Virus record (IMG/VR): IMGVR_UViG_3300033149_004116
Span: 1 to 64,000 of that record
Reading direction: 5' to 3' (one strand)
Length of the DNA: 64,000 bases
Source of the DNA: a virus
Positions 39,356 through 48,282 of this stretch are shown here, in pieces. Positions within the stretch are counted from its first letter, which is position 1. Each line of letters begins with the position of its first letter. The notes under the pieces were generated by a model, which searched no databases, was not told the origin of the DNA, and was given only the letters and a program-made list of their open reading frames with translations. The position numbers and the translations under genes are program-made.

Positions 39356-40966
39356 ATGATAAGATTGACCAAGTGTAAAGCAATAAAGGCGGATGGAACT
39401 CCGTGTAAAGCTCAAGCTATGCATGACTCCGAATATTGCTTTTTCCACAGCCCAAAAGTTGGAAATAAACGTTCAACTCTTTCAATAGATTTGGGAAGGG
39501 CAGTAATAGCCCAAAAGAGCGGATATTCATATGAGAGACTTTTTGGCAAGGGCATTAGAGAGATGCCAAGAAAGGACAAATTGAGAGAATATGAGAAATT
39601 TTACGACGAAGGGGGGATAATAGCAAGAGCAATAGACTCTTATGTTCATGTGGCAATAGCGAATGGATATCAAATTATAGATACTGAAACGGGTGAGAGA
39701 GATACACCAAATACAAGAATAGTTAAAGAATTGGATGAACGTATCAACTTTCATGCTTGTTTTGAAAAAATGTTTCGTTCGACGCTTATTTATGGATTTG
39801 TATGGGGGGAGCAGGAAGTTGATGCCAATAAAATAAAGAGACTTATTTTCCTTCCCCCATATGAATTAGAAATAGATAGAGTCAAAACTGGGAAAAATGT
39901 AGGAATAATAAAATCATTAACACAAAAAAGGGGCAAGGATGTCGCTCAATGGAGAGGCAAAGAATTAAAAAACACGTTTTTCATACCAATTAATGTCAAA
40001 CATTCAGAGCTGTTTGGAAGAGGTTTGATAGAGAGGATTTACACTCAAGCGGAGGAGAGAAAAACACAAGGAAAAAATCTCGACGCTGTAACGAAATTCA
40101 TAGCTTATCCTTTTAGAGTTGTTAAAGTGGGAACCGACGAATTCCCCGCCAGCGAGGATTCTGTTACTAAAGTTGCTGATGCAGTTGAAAAATTAAATCC
40201 TGGAGACTGGTTTGCAACTAGACACAATATAACATTTGAATTCCACTCTCCTAGAACTCCGGAGGCGTTGACAGAAGTTTATAAGGAAAAAACTCGCCAA
40301 CTTATTGTAGCTTTGGGGGTTCCAAGTTTATATACGGCGTTAGAAGATATAGATGCACAAACATTAAAGGAAATAAGAAGTATATTCAATTCTACAGTTA
40401 GAAGTCTTCAAACAACCGTCGGCACCGAATTTGAAAATCAAATAATAAAAAGACAATTTGAACTGTTGGGAAAACTTAAAAAAAGAACGGATAGATGCCC
40501 CGTCAAGGTGGTGTGGAATCCTCTGACAGTTTCAGTTCTTAGTATCCTAGAATTAACACAGTTAGTACAAGCCGGAGTAGTAGGAATTGGGGAGGCAAGG
40601 AGGATAATAGAATCTATGGGATATGGAATGTTGAAGGGGGAAGGCAAAGAGATACAAGCTCCTCCTATAAAGAAAAGAAGACCTAAAGAATCTCATCCAT
40701 CCGAGGAGAAACCAGAAACCCCTCCTATAAAGCCTCCCGTTCAAGAGCCAGACGTACCTCCAACCAAAAAGCCATCAACACAACCGATTATCAAAAGAAG
40801 ACAGCCCAACGAACCACAACTAAACTTTAAAGAGTGGCTTGAAGGAATTAAAGTTCTCAAAGAAATAGATAAACACAGGGCATGGATGATATTGTCTGAT
40901 ACATTAAAAGCGGGATTTAATCAAGATAAAAAGTCGAACGGAGATGATATAGATGCCGATACATAA
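39356..40966 (+). CDS. Portal protein with N-terminal Cys/His zinc motif
   Basis: Portal proteins form the dodecameric DNA gate at one capsid vertex. The core matches phage portals of the DUF935/SPP1-like type: ARAIDSYVHVAIANGY, YGFVWGEQE, HSELFGRGLIERIY and the region after VALGVPSLY. An unusual N-terminal extension holds C-x9-C-x10-C-x3-H (residues 7-31), a small zinc site not usual in portals. The last 90 residues are Pro- and Lys-rich and disordered. The end overlaps the next gene by 14 nt. Confidence 0.88.
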   Translation: MIRLTKCKAIKADGTPCKAQAMHDSEYCFFHSPKVGNKRSTLSIDLGRAVIAQKSGYSYERLFGKGIREMPRKDKLREYEKFYDEGGIIARAIDSYVHVAIANGYQIIDTETGERDTPNTRIVKELDERINFHACFEKMFRSTLIYGFVWGEQEVDANKIKRLIFLPPYELEIDRVKTGKNVGIIKSLTQKRGKDVAQWRGKELKNTFFIPINVKHSELFGRGLIERIYTQAEERKTQGKNLDAVTKFIAYPFRVVKVGTDEFPASEDSVTKVADAVEKLNPGDWFATRHNITFEFHSPRTPEALTEVYKEKTRQLIVALGVPSLYTALEDIDAQTLKEIRSIFNSTVRSLQTTVGTEFENQIIKRQFELLGKLKKRTDRCPVKVVWNPLTVSVLSILELTQLVQAGVVGIGEARRIIESMGYGMLKGEGKEIQAPPIKKRRPKESHPSEEKPETPPIKPPVQEPDVPPTKKPSTQPIIKRRQPNEPQLNFKEWLEGIKVLKEIDKHRAWMILSDTLKAGFNQDKKSNGDDIDADT

Positions 40967-41669
40967 AAGTTGGAGTAGTTTAATTAAAGGACTTAATAGC
41001 CAATATTGTGGAAAAAAAGCTGAAAATGATGTACCAGCGCCTTTTAAATGTAAAAAATCTAGGAGTATATTTTATGCAATAATGAGGAAAAATGGGTGGG
41101 ATGAAACAAAACGTCGTCCCACATCATCGAAAAATGATGATGACAATTTAATTGTAAAATCAAAAGATTTATTAGACACAAAATATGATTTACAATATGA
41201 TGATAGTAAAATGAGCGATGTGGACATGGGCAGATTAACCTATAAAGCCAGACAGAAACTTAAATCCTCTGAGTTCTGTGATCCAGAGAATAAAAGATAT
41301 CCCGCACATGATGCGGCTCATGTAAGAAACGGTATCGCGAGAATCAGACAGCATCCGAATGATCCAAAATATAAGAGCATTCTCAAGTGTTTGATTAGAA
41401 GAGCTAAAAAGTTCGGTATCAAAGTTTCAGAAGATGTTAGAAAGAGCGCGCAATTTGAACCTTATCCCGATTCGGATTTCGTGCTAATAAGAGAGAACGG
41501 CGACAAATTCTTCCAGATAAGAAGAAACGGTTTGCTCGACCCTCAAATGCTCCTAGACTCCCTCAAAACCGTCGATTTCGTATGTGAATTGACAGACGAT
41601 GAGTGGAAGGAAGCAAAAACAAAACTAATGGATACTGCTCGCCAATACATAGAAGTAATGTATGGGTGA
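40953..41669 (+). CDS. Head-associated protein, possible minor capsid or morphogenesis factor
   Basis: The middle contains LKSSEFCDPENKRYPAHDAA, then HVRNGIARI, a segment found in head-gene regions of many phages next to the protease. Flanking regions are charged. Overlap with the portal and closeness to the protease suggest a role in capsid maturation; the function is not established. Confidence 0.55.
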   Translation: MPIHKSWSSLIKGLNSQYCGKKAENDVPAPFKCKKSRSIFYAIMRKNGWDETKRRPTSSKNDDDNLIVKSKDLLDTKYDLQYDDSKMSDVDMGRLTYKARQKLKSSEFCDPENKRYPAHDAAHVRNGIARIRQHPNDPKYKSILKCLIRRAKKFGIKVSEDVRKSAQFEPYPDSDFVLIRENGDKFFQIRRNGLLDPQMLLDSLKTVDFVCELTDDEWKEAKTKLMDTARQYIEVMYG

Positions 41670-41674
41670 TTATT

Positions 41675-42940
41675 ATGAATCTTGAACTGTATTCCTATGG
41701 AGCCACAATTGAACTCTCTCAAGAAGAGAAGGAGAAAAACGATCTTCCTCTAATGATTGGCGGAACGTCTGTAAAGGCTGGATATATTGCTTCTAAAAAT
41801 TTTATAATTCCAGAAAATGAATTGGATAATATCGCAAAGACTTTAAAAGAGGGGATAGATGGTGATGGAGCATATCTTTTAATAGATCATGGATATCAAG
41901 GAGCGGGCTTCTTGACATTTAAAAGTGTAGAAAAACTTGTCGGGAAAATTACAGATGCCTTTAAAACCGATAATGAAGTAAAATACGTTGCGAGAGTGGA
42001 AGATGAAGATTTGGCAAAGAAGATAAGAAGGGGATTGATCTCCAGTTCCTCTGTAGGATTGAGAGTTTTAGATGCTTACTGTAGCATTTGCGGGAGAAAA
42101 TATGGAGATCCAGAATGCTCACACATCTTGGGGAGAGAATATCCCGAAGAGAAATTAGACGAATCTGTATCACAATATCTTGATGATATGGGAGGAGTTC
42201 CCAAAGCCGCCCTCGTCGGTTCCAATATTTCTGGGATGGAACAGAGCATAGTATTATATCCCGCAATCAAGGGGGCAACAGCCAAGGCATTTGGTGCTGA
42301 TTTTAGTGAGGAGACTAAAAAAATGATTGATGAAATTGAATCGAGGAAAAAAACAGATGAAAATACAGACACCAATCTCGATGCTACCGATTTAATTGAA
42401 AAAATAGAAGAAAGACTTCCCAACGATTTAGAATACAATTGTGATGAGGATATTGATGAAAAAGAGTTGGATTCAACGGAATTTATAGGAAAGTTATCCA
42501 AAATAATAGAAAGTTTTAATAAGGACTTATTATCCTCTTTAAATAGTGAACAACATATGGATGTGGATAATGATAAACTTGAAGAGATGACGGCATTAAT
42601 GGAACAGTTAAAAACAGAAAACGAGAACATAAAAAATGAACTGGAAACGGCAAAACAGGTAATTGCAAAATACAAAGAGGAGGAGGAAAAGAGACATCAG
42701 AAGTGGAGAGAGAACACCGTTTCTGAACTCGCTTCTCTCAGAAAGGAGAAGGGGCTTCCAGAGAAAGATTATTCAAATCTTTCGGATGACGTTTTAACAA
42801 ACGAACTCGAACTTCTGAGCAATTTGAGTATCAGTGGAACTCATGGAATGGTGGGCAAGGACGCAGATGAAATTGCCAAAGAGGAAAAAGAGAAGGAGAA
42901 GGAACTTTGGAGAGAGAGGATATTTGGGAGGAAAAGGTGA
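41675..42940 (+). CDS. Prohead protease fused to scaffold-like coiled coil
   Basis: The N-terminal 180 residues look like an HK97-type prohead serine protease, with LLIDHG for the catalytic His and RGLISSSSVGL for the Ser. A C-x2-C and C-x-H pair (CSICG, CSHIL) follows, which is unusual. The second half is an acidic coiled coil (residues about 285-400) typical of scaffolds that are degraded after assembly. I start at the ATG at 41675, after the upstream stop. Confidence 0.75.
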   Translation: MNLELYSYGATIELSQEEKEKNDLPLMIGGTSVKAGYIASKNFIIPENELDNIAKTLKEGIDGDGAYLLIDHGYQGAGFLTFKSVEKLVGKITDAFKTDNEVKYVARVEDEDLAKKIRRGLISSSSVGLRVLDAYCSICGRKYGDPECSHILGREYPEEKLDESVSQYLDDMGGVPKAALVGSNISGMEQSIVLYPAIKGATAKAFGADFSEETKKMIDEIESRKKTDENTDTNLDATDLIEKIEERLPNDLEYNCDEDIDEKELDSTEFIGKLSKIIESFNKDLLSSLNSEQHMDVDNDKLEEMTALMEQLKTENENIKNELETAKQVIAKYKEEEEKRHQKWRENTVSELASLRKEKGLPEKDYSNLSDDVLTNELELLSNLSISGTHGMVGKDADEIAKEEKEKEKELWRERIFGRKR

Positions 42941-42946
42941 TAAAGG

Positions 42947-43318
42947 ATGACACAGATTGAATACGGAGAAGGTAGGGTCTGGAGCTTTGAAGCTTCCGTG
43001 AACACGACCAGCGGGGTTGTGGTTTACATCGACGGCGGAAAGATTCGACCAACTACAGCAGCTTCTCAGAACGTGGTGGGCGTTTCTCTCATTCCTGCAA
43101 GCGCTGGAAAGCAGTGTGCGGTAATCATGGAGGGGATTGTGAAGATTCCCACGACTGGTGTCGGAACCGTTACCGCCGGAGACCTCTTTGGTGGAGGCGC
43201 TGGCGGAAAGGCAGCAGAGAGAGCGTGGTCACAGGATAACGAGAGACGGTATGACTTGGGCTTTGCACTTGAATCGGTAGCACGGAACGCCAGTTGTAAG
43301 ATTAAGCTAACTTTGTGA
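42947..43318 (+). CDS. Capsid decoration protein (DUF2190-like)
   Basis: A 123-residue beta-rich protein (SVNTTSGVVVYIDGGKIRPT ... VVGVSLIPASAGKQ) with the pattern of small head-decoration proteins that sit between protease and major capsid genes. GGTGATAAAGG precedes the ATG. Confidence 0.72.
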   Translation: MTQIEYGEGRVWSFEASVNTTSGVVVYIDGGKIRPTTAASQNVVGVSLIPASAGKQCAVIMEGIVKIPTTGVGTVTAGDLFGGGAGGKAAERAWSQDNERRYDLGFALESVARNASCKIKLTL

Positions 43319-43329
43319 GGTGATATGAA

Positions 43330-44148
43330 ATGACTTTAACAACGGCTGAACAAGCCTTGATTGATGAGGTCGTTTTCGACCAGATTGTAGAATTCATGGA
43401 AGACGTGGATGTTAGCAGGCGCGTTTTCCCTGTAGTTTACAAGAACGAGGGCGATAGCATCAAAATAGTAAAAGAGGGCAGATGGCCAAAGGCAGTAGAG
43501 ATAGGACAGGGCGCGGAAGTTCCGATATTCCAACCCACATATAAACAGGTTAGTGAAATTTACAAAAAGATTGGTTACAGGGCGCAGATAACCCACGAAA
43601 TGATAGAGGATTCAAGATGGGATTTGGTCGAGCGAGCGGCTCTAAACGCGGGTCAGCAACTCGGACTGAAGATGTCCATCGACGTTCTTCGAGAGGCGTG
43701 GGGAACTGCTGGTGTCCAGACATTTACTGTATCTGGTAGATGGGGCGGAGCGAATAGCGACATTATAGGCGATCTTTCAGAATGCATGGGCAAATTGAGA
43801 AGTAAAAACTACATTCCCGATCTACTCGTACTTCATCCAGCAGATTACGCACATCTTGCAACTTTGGACGAGTTCGTTGACAGAAGTAAGGCTCCAGAGG
43901 GCAAGGATCTCAGAAGTTATGAGGTGGGGAGAGTTATGGGCATGGATGTCATAACTACCGCTCAGATGTCTGAGAACAACTTCCTCATGCTGGATACTCG
44001 ACGTGCTGGAAATCTCTATATCAGAGAAGACTTGAGACGGGCATCTTATACGGACGTTCCAAGAGATGTTGAGGGACAGGTGTTCTTCATTCGCTACAAG
44101 GAAGCTGTAGTTGCCCCCTCGGCAATAGTATTTGCAACGGGCTATTAG
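43330..44148 (+). CDS. HK97-fold major capsid protein
   Basis: The gene order protease, decoration, capsid fits. The sequence has an N-terminal helical arm, the E-loop/P-domain region (EIYKKIGYRAQITHEMIED) and an A-domain (DLLVLHPADYAHLATLDEF, VMGMDVITTAQ) typical of HK97-fold capsid proteins. At 272 residues it is a compact version, with no long delta domain. GAGGTGATATGAA precedes the ATG. It is followed by a T-rich terminator. Confidence 0.88.
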   Translation: MTLTTAEQALIDEVVFDQIVEFMEDVDVSRRVFPVVYKNEGDSIKIVKEGRWPKAVEIGQGAEVPIFQPTYKQVSEIYKKIGYRAQITHEMIEDSRWDLVERAALNAGQQLGLKMSIDVLREAWGTAGVQTFTVSGRWGGANSDIIGDLSECMGKLRSKNYIPDLLVLHPADYAHLATLDEFVDRSKAPEGKDLRSYEVGRVMGMDVITTAQMSENNFLMLDTRRAGNLYIREDLRRASYTDVPRDVEGQVFFIRYKEAVVAPSAIVFATGY

Positions 44149-44154
44149 TCTCTT

Positions 44155-44192
44155 CTCTTTTTTTAAATCCTTTCTTTTTTATTTTTATATTA
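44155..44192 (+). terminator. T-rich transcription terminator after the capsid gene
   Basis: Runs of T (TTTTTTT at about 44158 and TTTTTTATTTTTAT at about 44175) directly after the capsid stop are typical of archaeal intrinsic termination. Confidence 0.5.
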
Positions 44193-44246
44193 TAATATCA
44201 TACTTCTTGTAACATAGTAATATAAATAACTTCTTCATACAATTTC

Positions 44247-44260
44247 AAAGGATTTATTAG
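44247..44260 (+). promoter_or_regulatory. Promoter of the neck genes
   Basis: AAAGGATTTATTAG lies about 35 nt before the ATG at 44289 and is the clearest copy of the structural-gene promoter motif. Confidence 0.6.
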
Positions 44261-44288
44261 ATAGAAGTTATTATTTTTAAATGAATCT

Positions 44289-44801
44289 ATGTCATCAATT
44301 AATAGAGTCAGATTAGAAGTTAAAGTATCTACAAAGGATGTCTTATCCAGTCTTAATGATGTCGTTAAAGGCATAAAAAGCGCGGTAGAAGATGAGACTT
44401 TGAAGTGGCTTCAGGATTTGACTGTTTATGCCCTCAATATCAAACCTTGGAAGGATAGAACTGGTATGTTGAGGGCTGGACATAGAATCGAGCAAAGAGA
44501 GGGCGGATGGCAATTGGCGGTGAATCCAGAAAATGTTGGAGCATCATATAACTACGGTCCAATTCTTGAATTTGGATGGGGGAGTTTGTCAAGAGCTTTC
44601 CCTTGGATTGGTCCAGCATATGATGCGATGGAACCTCAATTGGATGGAAGGATAAGAAGTCGGATAAATGATGTCATTAGAGGTTCGGTTATAACGACAA
44701 CTCATGTAATTAAAGGAAAAACAAGAACGGTTCGGAGATGGGGCGCTGGAACGGTAATAGGTGGAAAGAGAGTTGGCGGAAGATTTGCACCAAAAGTATA
44801 G
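44289..44801 (+). CDS. HK97 gp10-like tail completion/neck protein
   Basis: A 170-residue protein with a helical start and the family pattern NVGASYNYGPILEFGWG followed by a conserved FPWIGPAYDAM segment. gp10-like proteins join head and tail. The tail is basic (RTVRRWGAGTVIGG). Confidence 0.75.
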   Translation: MSSINRVRLEVKVSTKDVLSSLNDVVKGIKSAVEDETLKWLQDLTVYALNIKPWKDRTGMLRAGHRIEQREGGWQLAVNPENVGASYNYGPILEFGWGSLSRAFPWIGPAYDAMEPQLDGRIRSRINDVIRGSVITTTHVIKGKTRTVRRWGAGTVIGGKRVGGRFAPKV

Positions 44802-44804
44802 ATA

Positions 44805-44814
44805 AATTTATATA
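44805..44814 (+). promoter_or_regulatory. TATA box before the 44845 gene
   Basis: ATAAATTTATATACTTCG lies about 35 nt before the ATG at 44845. Confidence 0.45.
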
Positions 44815-44844
44815 CTTCGTTGAATAATAATGGATGGGAGATAA

Positions 44845-45318
44845 ATGCCTACGACGACGAGCGCGATGAACGCTTTTATTAATGCTCTTCGAGTGAATTG
44901 TTCTGACTATAATCGAAAGGATATAGATAATAACTCCATCGGAGCGAGAGCTTCTAAATCTTATTGGATTGCTGAAGGTTGGATAAGCGATAGATGGGAG
45001 AGTTATGGACTCCCACAAATAGGGGTATTTTCTATTGGAGGAGGGGTAATTTCTGAGGGGGATTTGGGAGAGAGATACGAGCAGCAGAGAATTCTGGTCG
45101 ATATTTTTACTTCTGGTATCAATCAGAGAAAAGATTTAACCGAACAAGTCAAAAACGCTCTCCTCCTCAAAGATCGGAGGAATAGTTTAAACGATTCTGG
45201 CGTTAAGATAGATCGCCTCCTCTCTGATATTGATATAGTCGCAGATGATATAATTCCTCAAGACGTTTATAGGAGACAACTGGTTTTTGGTATAATCTAT
45301 AAGGCAAGTGGAACTTGA
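44845..45318 (+). CDS. Tail terminator-like protein
   Basis: A 157-residue protein with position (after gp10-like) and pattern of tail terminators: a short helix, then strands with YEQQRILVDIFTSG and a helix DLTEQVKNALLL. Such proteins cap the tail tube at the head end. The call rests on position and pattern. Confidence 0.55.
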   Translation: MPTTTSAMNAFINALRVNCSDYNRKDIDNNSIGARASKSYWIAEGWISDRWESYGLPQIGVFSIGGGVISEGDLGERYEQQRILVDIFTSGINQRKDLTEQVKNALLLKDRRNSLNDSGVKIDRLLSDIDIVADDIIPQDVYRRQLVFGIIYKASGT

Positions 45319-46014
45319 ATGTCTTCTATTGATATTGGGATAGATACTAGAGAGCAACATTCAGGATTTTTTGTTGCCCAAATAATAGATGCTGGATACA
45401 GACCGAAAGTTGAAAAACTCCCCGCTGGAGATTTCATCATCTATGGAAGAGATGAGAACGATTCGACTCTAATAGAGCGGAAAGATGATAGCGATTTTCT
45501 AAGTTCGTTGGAGGGGAAAAAGAATTCAGATGGAACTTGGGAGAAAGGAAGGCTGTGGGATCAATTAAAGAGAATGAAGGAGACGGGAATTAAGGACAGA
45601 TGGGTATTAATTGAGGGCAATCCCTTCAGTAAGAGATTGTCGGCGTATAGAAGAAAGGGATTCAATAAACACAGAATATGGGGCAGTTTTATCGGAATCT
45701 CCAAGTGGGGAACGAGTATAATCATTTTAAAAAATAAACAAGAAACTGTCGATTTCATCCTCTATTTGATTAAGAAAAAGAAGAATCCAAAAAAAGAGTT
45801 TACGCTTCGATCAAGTCCCCCGAATAGTATGACTCTGCGAGAGAAGAGATTGTATTTCCTTCAAGGTCTTCCCAAAATTGGAGCGAAGGCATCGAAGGAA
45901 ATATTAAAGTATTATGGTTCAATTAGAAAATTTATAAATGGAATAGATGAACTCGACAAACTATCTGGAATTGGAGAAAAAACAAAGAGGGAAATCAAGA
46001 AAATAGTTGGATAA
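45319..46014 (+). CDS. XPF/ERCC4-family structure-specific nuclease
   Basis: The nuclease core has D-T-R-E at residues 9-12, GDF at 37-39 and the hallmark ERK-x3-D at 53-59. The C-terminal 50 residues form a (HhH)2 domain (LPKIGAKASKEIL, LSGIGEKTKREI). The family cuts branched DNA such as forks, flaps and Holliday junctions. It lacks the helicase part of archaeal Hef. It directly follows the neck genes, so it may trim branched DNA before packaging. Confidence 0.88.
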   Translation: MSSIDIGIDTREQHSGFFVAQIIDAGYRPKVEKLPAGDFIIYGRDENDSTLIERKDDSDFLSSLEGKKNSDGTWEKGRLWDQLKRMKETGIKDRWVLIEGNPFSKRLSAYRRKGFNKHRIWGSFIGISKWGTSIIILKNKQETVDFILYLIKKKKNPKKEFTLRSSPPNSMTLREKRLYFLQGLPKIGAKASKEILKYYGSIRKFINGIDELDKLSGIGEKTKREIKKIVG

Positions 46015-46407
46015 TCATTTATTATTTTTTAAATATTCCTTAACTGCTGGTAGCAATAGGAGTGCGGCAACTCTCTCGCCACCATTAGATTTCTTATTTT
46101 CGGTTATTTTTTTCAAACATCCCCGCAACTCTTCTCCCTCTTTCGGAGTTAAAGTATTAATTCCTTTTAAAACTTTTTGAAGCAGATAATCCCTTCGTGG
46201 GGTTTCTGGGTGTATCAATATTTTTGGAAGTTCATTTATTATAACATTCCAGATGGGATCGAGGCGATCTTCCAATTTCTGCTCAATTGTAGAAAGTCTG
46301 CGTTCTATTTTTCTAGTATTCTTGGTTACATATATGTAGAAGGTTAATCCTAAACTAACCAAGCCGATTGCGGTTCCCACATCCATCGGAATCATAATCG
46401 CGCTCAT
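46015..46407 (-). CDS. Membrane-anchored coiled-coil protein
   Basis: The 130-residue protein has one N-terminal TM segment (VGTAIGLVSLGLTFYIYV), a coiled coil (KIERRLSTIEQKLEDRL) and a helical tail. It ends exactly where the nuclease ends (convergent). It could act in lysis or egress together with the next gene; this is an inference. Confidence 0.5.
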   Translation of the reverse strand: MSAIMIPMDVGTAIGLVSLGLTFYIYVTKNTRKIERRLSTIEQKLEDRLDPIWNVIINELPKILIHPETPRRDYLLQKVLKGINTLTPKEGEELRGCLKKITENKKSNGGERVAALLLLPAVKEYLKNNK

Positions 46408-46418
46408 ATCTCCGCCAC

Positions 46419-46598
46419 CTAAATTTTACTAGCACTAACTCCAAATAGGAAGCCTACAGAGGCGTACATCAATCCTTTTGCCATTTCATCATTTTTTGTA
46501 TAAAAGGCAAATATCCAAGCGAGAAGATATCCCGCTCCAGCAATTACAATTTTTAACTTATTTTCGGTAAGCCATTCTTGAATTTTTATGAGAGACAT
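46419..46598 (-). CDS. Small two-TM protein, holin-like candidate
   Basis: The frame from ATG 46598 to TAG 46419 encodes 59 residues with two hydrophobic stretches (LKIVIAGAGYLLAWIFAFY, GLMYASVGFLFGVSA) joined by a short charged loop. The layout suits a holin or other small membrane protein at the end of the tail operon. Function is not proven. Confidence 0.5.
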   Translation of the reverse strand: MSLIKIQEWLTENKLKIVIAGAGYLLAWIFAFYTKNDEMAKGLMYASVGFLFGVSASKI

Positions 46599-46671
46599 TA
46601 CTATCTAATATTGTATTGAATAAATACCTTATTAAGTTTTTCTATTAATTTATAATTAAATTATTTAAATT

Positions 46672-46902
46672 TTAATCAACTTCAGTAAAGGATGTGATGT
46701 GATATAAATCTGAAAAAGTAATTTTATGGTTGTTAAGAAGAGTTAATAATTTTTGTTTTTCTGCCTTAGTTAAGTTTGGTTCGACAATTAAAGTTATTCT
46801 ATTCATAGATGAAATACCAATAGTTACTTTTTTTCCTAAAGATTTGAGATACCGTTTTATAATTTCTGTAAATGTTTTATTTTTAAATTCTATTATATTC
46901 AT
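46672..46902 (-). CDS. Hypothetical protein after the baseplate hub
   Basis: A 76-residue basic alpha/beta protein. The ATG at 46902 is in frame behind GGGTATAAGTGATTCAT and overlaps or abuts the hub gene's end. It may be a small tail component. Confidence 0.45.
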   Translation of the reverse strand: MNIIEFKNKTFTEIIKRYLKSLGKKVTIGISSMNRITLIVEPNLTKAEKQKLLTLLNNHKITFSDLYHITSFTEVD

Positions 46903-46907
46903 ATGAA

Positions 46908-48281
46908 TCACTTATACCCTAAATGTAATTCTGCAATTGTTGTTTTAGAAGCAAAAGGAGAATCTCTTGAGTCTTCTTTAGTACATACAATTTTAAGATG
47001 TTGTGCAATTATTGCTCCAACCGAGGGATAAATCCAAGAAGTCCACCACCACCAATTCCCTGTCGAAATATTAGTTTTCCAATCATTCCACTGATTTTTT
47101 TTGATATCCAACCACTGTATTTTCCATCGCCCATCTCCAATTGATCCAGTTCCTGAAACATATCTAAATCGATTCATTGCGTATGGTTTTTGTAGTTCTA
47201 TATGGATGTATTCAGATGTGTCAAAAACGACATAAGATGTTATAAGATTATCATTAATATAAGTTGGATTTTGAGCATTTCCACTTGCTACTCCAGACTG
47301 AATAGTTGTGCTTTTAATAGTCGGAGCTAGTTGAGTGGGATTATATATATAAATGCCGTAATCTTCATAGCCTCTCATTTTATCAAAATAATTTTGTAAT
47401 GTAGTTTCTTCTCTATCAATTTCTATTTCTGCTACAGTAGGCTTTTTTGTTATTTTTCTAATGGTATAACTTCCAGACATATTTAATTTTGGTTTATTTA
47501 TTGTGATAGTATCTCCAGGAGAGAACGTATAAGCATTAATGATATTAGTTTTGAGTTTGACTCCTTGTGTATCCTTATTGAGGAGATTTTTATAATATGA
47601 GGCTATTCTATTGAGAGTTGGTTGATCCATCGCCTTTCTCTCAGTAAAAGTAATTATATTTGTTCCATTTCCAGCACTCCCATAGATTAAATTTCCCCCA
47701 GCATCAATTCCTCTTACTAGAACTTTATCCCTCCTCCTAAAAGGACTAATAGTTCGTCTTGATATTAATAAGTCTGATAGTCTCCCCTGATTTGATCCTC
47801 GAATACCAATATTAAAAGAAGATCCGCCAGTTGTCCAATAATCCGAATTTAAGGTTTTTGCTAGAAATTTGGCAGCTTCAAGACAGGAAGTGTGGTCGTA
47901 ACTAACTGAAACTTTGCTTGTGGGACAAATTCCAGATCCCACTCCAGCAACTTCATCTACTATCTGATTTAAAACATAATTTCCGACGGCTCCAAAATAA
48001 TCTCCTGTATGAACCTTTTTATCCATCTTATCATAAACTTTGTTATATACTATACAATCCAAATTTGCATCATCATATCCAACTTTGCCTAAAACTCCTT
48101 GGAAAAGAGTGCTACCGCCGAACTTTATTGTTATATTTAAATCGGATGTGGCAACTATGTCTCTAAATTGAGGCGTATTGGGCAGAATAAAATTGGCTTT
48201 TTCGTCTCCATTCAATTCTTCCTGTATGTATTTGAAAGTCGCAGGAACTCTTTCATCAGATGCTATTACTTCCCAAGACAT
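46908..48281 (-). CDS. Tail hub/baseplate protein with C-terminal galactose-binding-like domain
   Basis: The N-terminal part has the strand pattern of gp27/late-control-D-like hub proteins (LNITIKFGGSTLFQGVLGKV, then a domain with GDTITINKPKL). The last 130 residues resemble an F5/8-type C (discoidin) sandwich: YIHIELQKPYAMNRFRYVSG and a WWWW cluster before the final LKIVCTKED. Such domains bind sugars, here perhaps host glycans. It follows the distal tail gene as in siphovirus tails. Confidence 0.65.
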   Translation of the reverse strand: MSWEVIASDERVPATFKYIQEELNGDEKANFILPNTPQFRDIVATSDLNITIKFGGSTLFQGVLGKVGYDDANLDCIVYNKVYDKMDKKVHTGDYFGAVGNYVLNQIVDEVAGVGSGICPTSKVSVSYDHTSCLEAAKFLAKTLNSDYWTTGGSSFNIGIRGSNQGRLSDLLISRRTISPFRRRDKVLVRGIDAGGNLIYGSAGNGTNIITFTERKAMDQPTLNRIASYYKNLLNKDTQGVKLKTNIINAYTFSPGDTITINKPKLNMSGSYTIRKITKKPTVAEIEIDREETTLQNYFDKMRGYEDYGIYIYNPTQLAPTIKSTTIQSGVASGNAQNPTYINDNLITSYVVFDTSEYIHIELQKPYAMNRFRYVSGTGSIGDGRWKIQWLDIKKNQWNDWKTNISTGNWWWWTSWIYPSVGAIIAQHLKIVCTKEDSRDSPFASKTTIAELHLGYK

Positions 48282-48282
48282 T

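Noticed and set aside
44710-45018. A 102-codon minus-strand frame over the neck genes
   Set aside because: It is antisense to two coding frames with clear family patterns and promoters.
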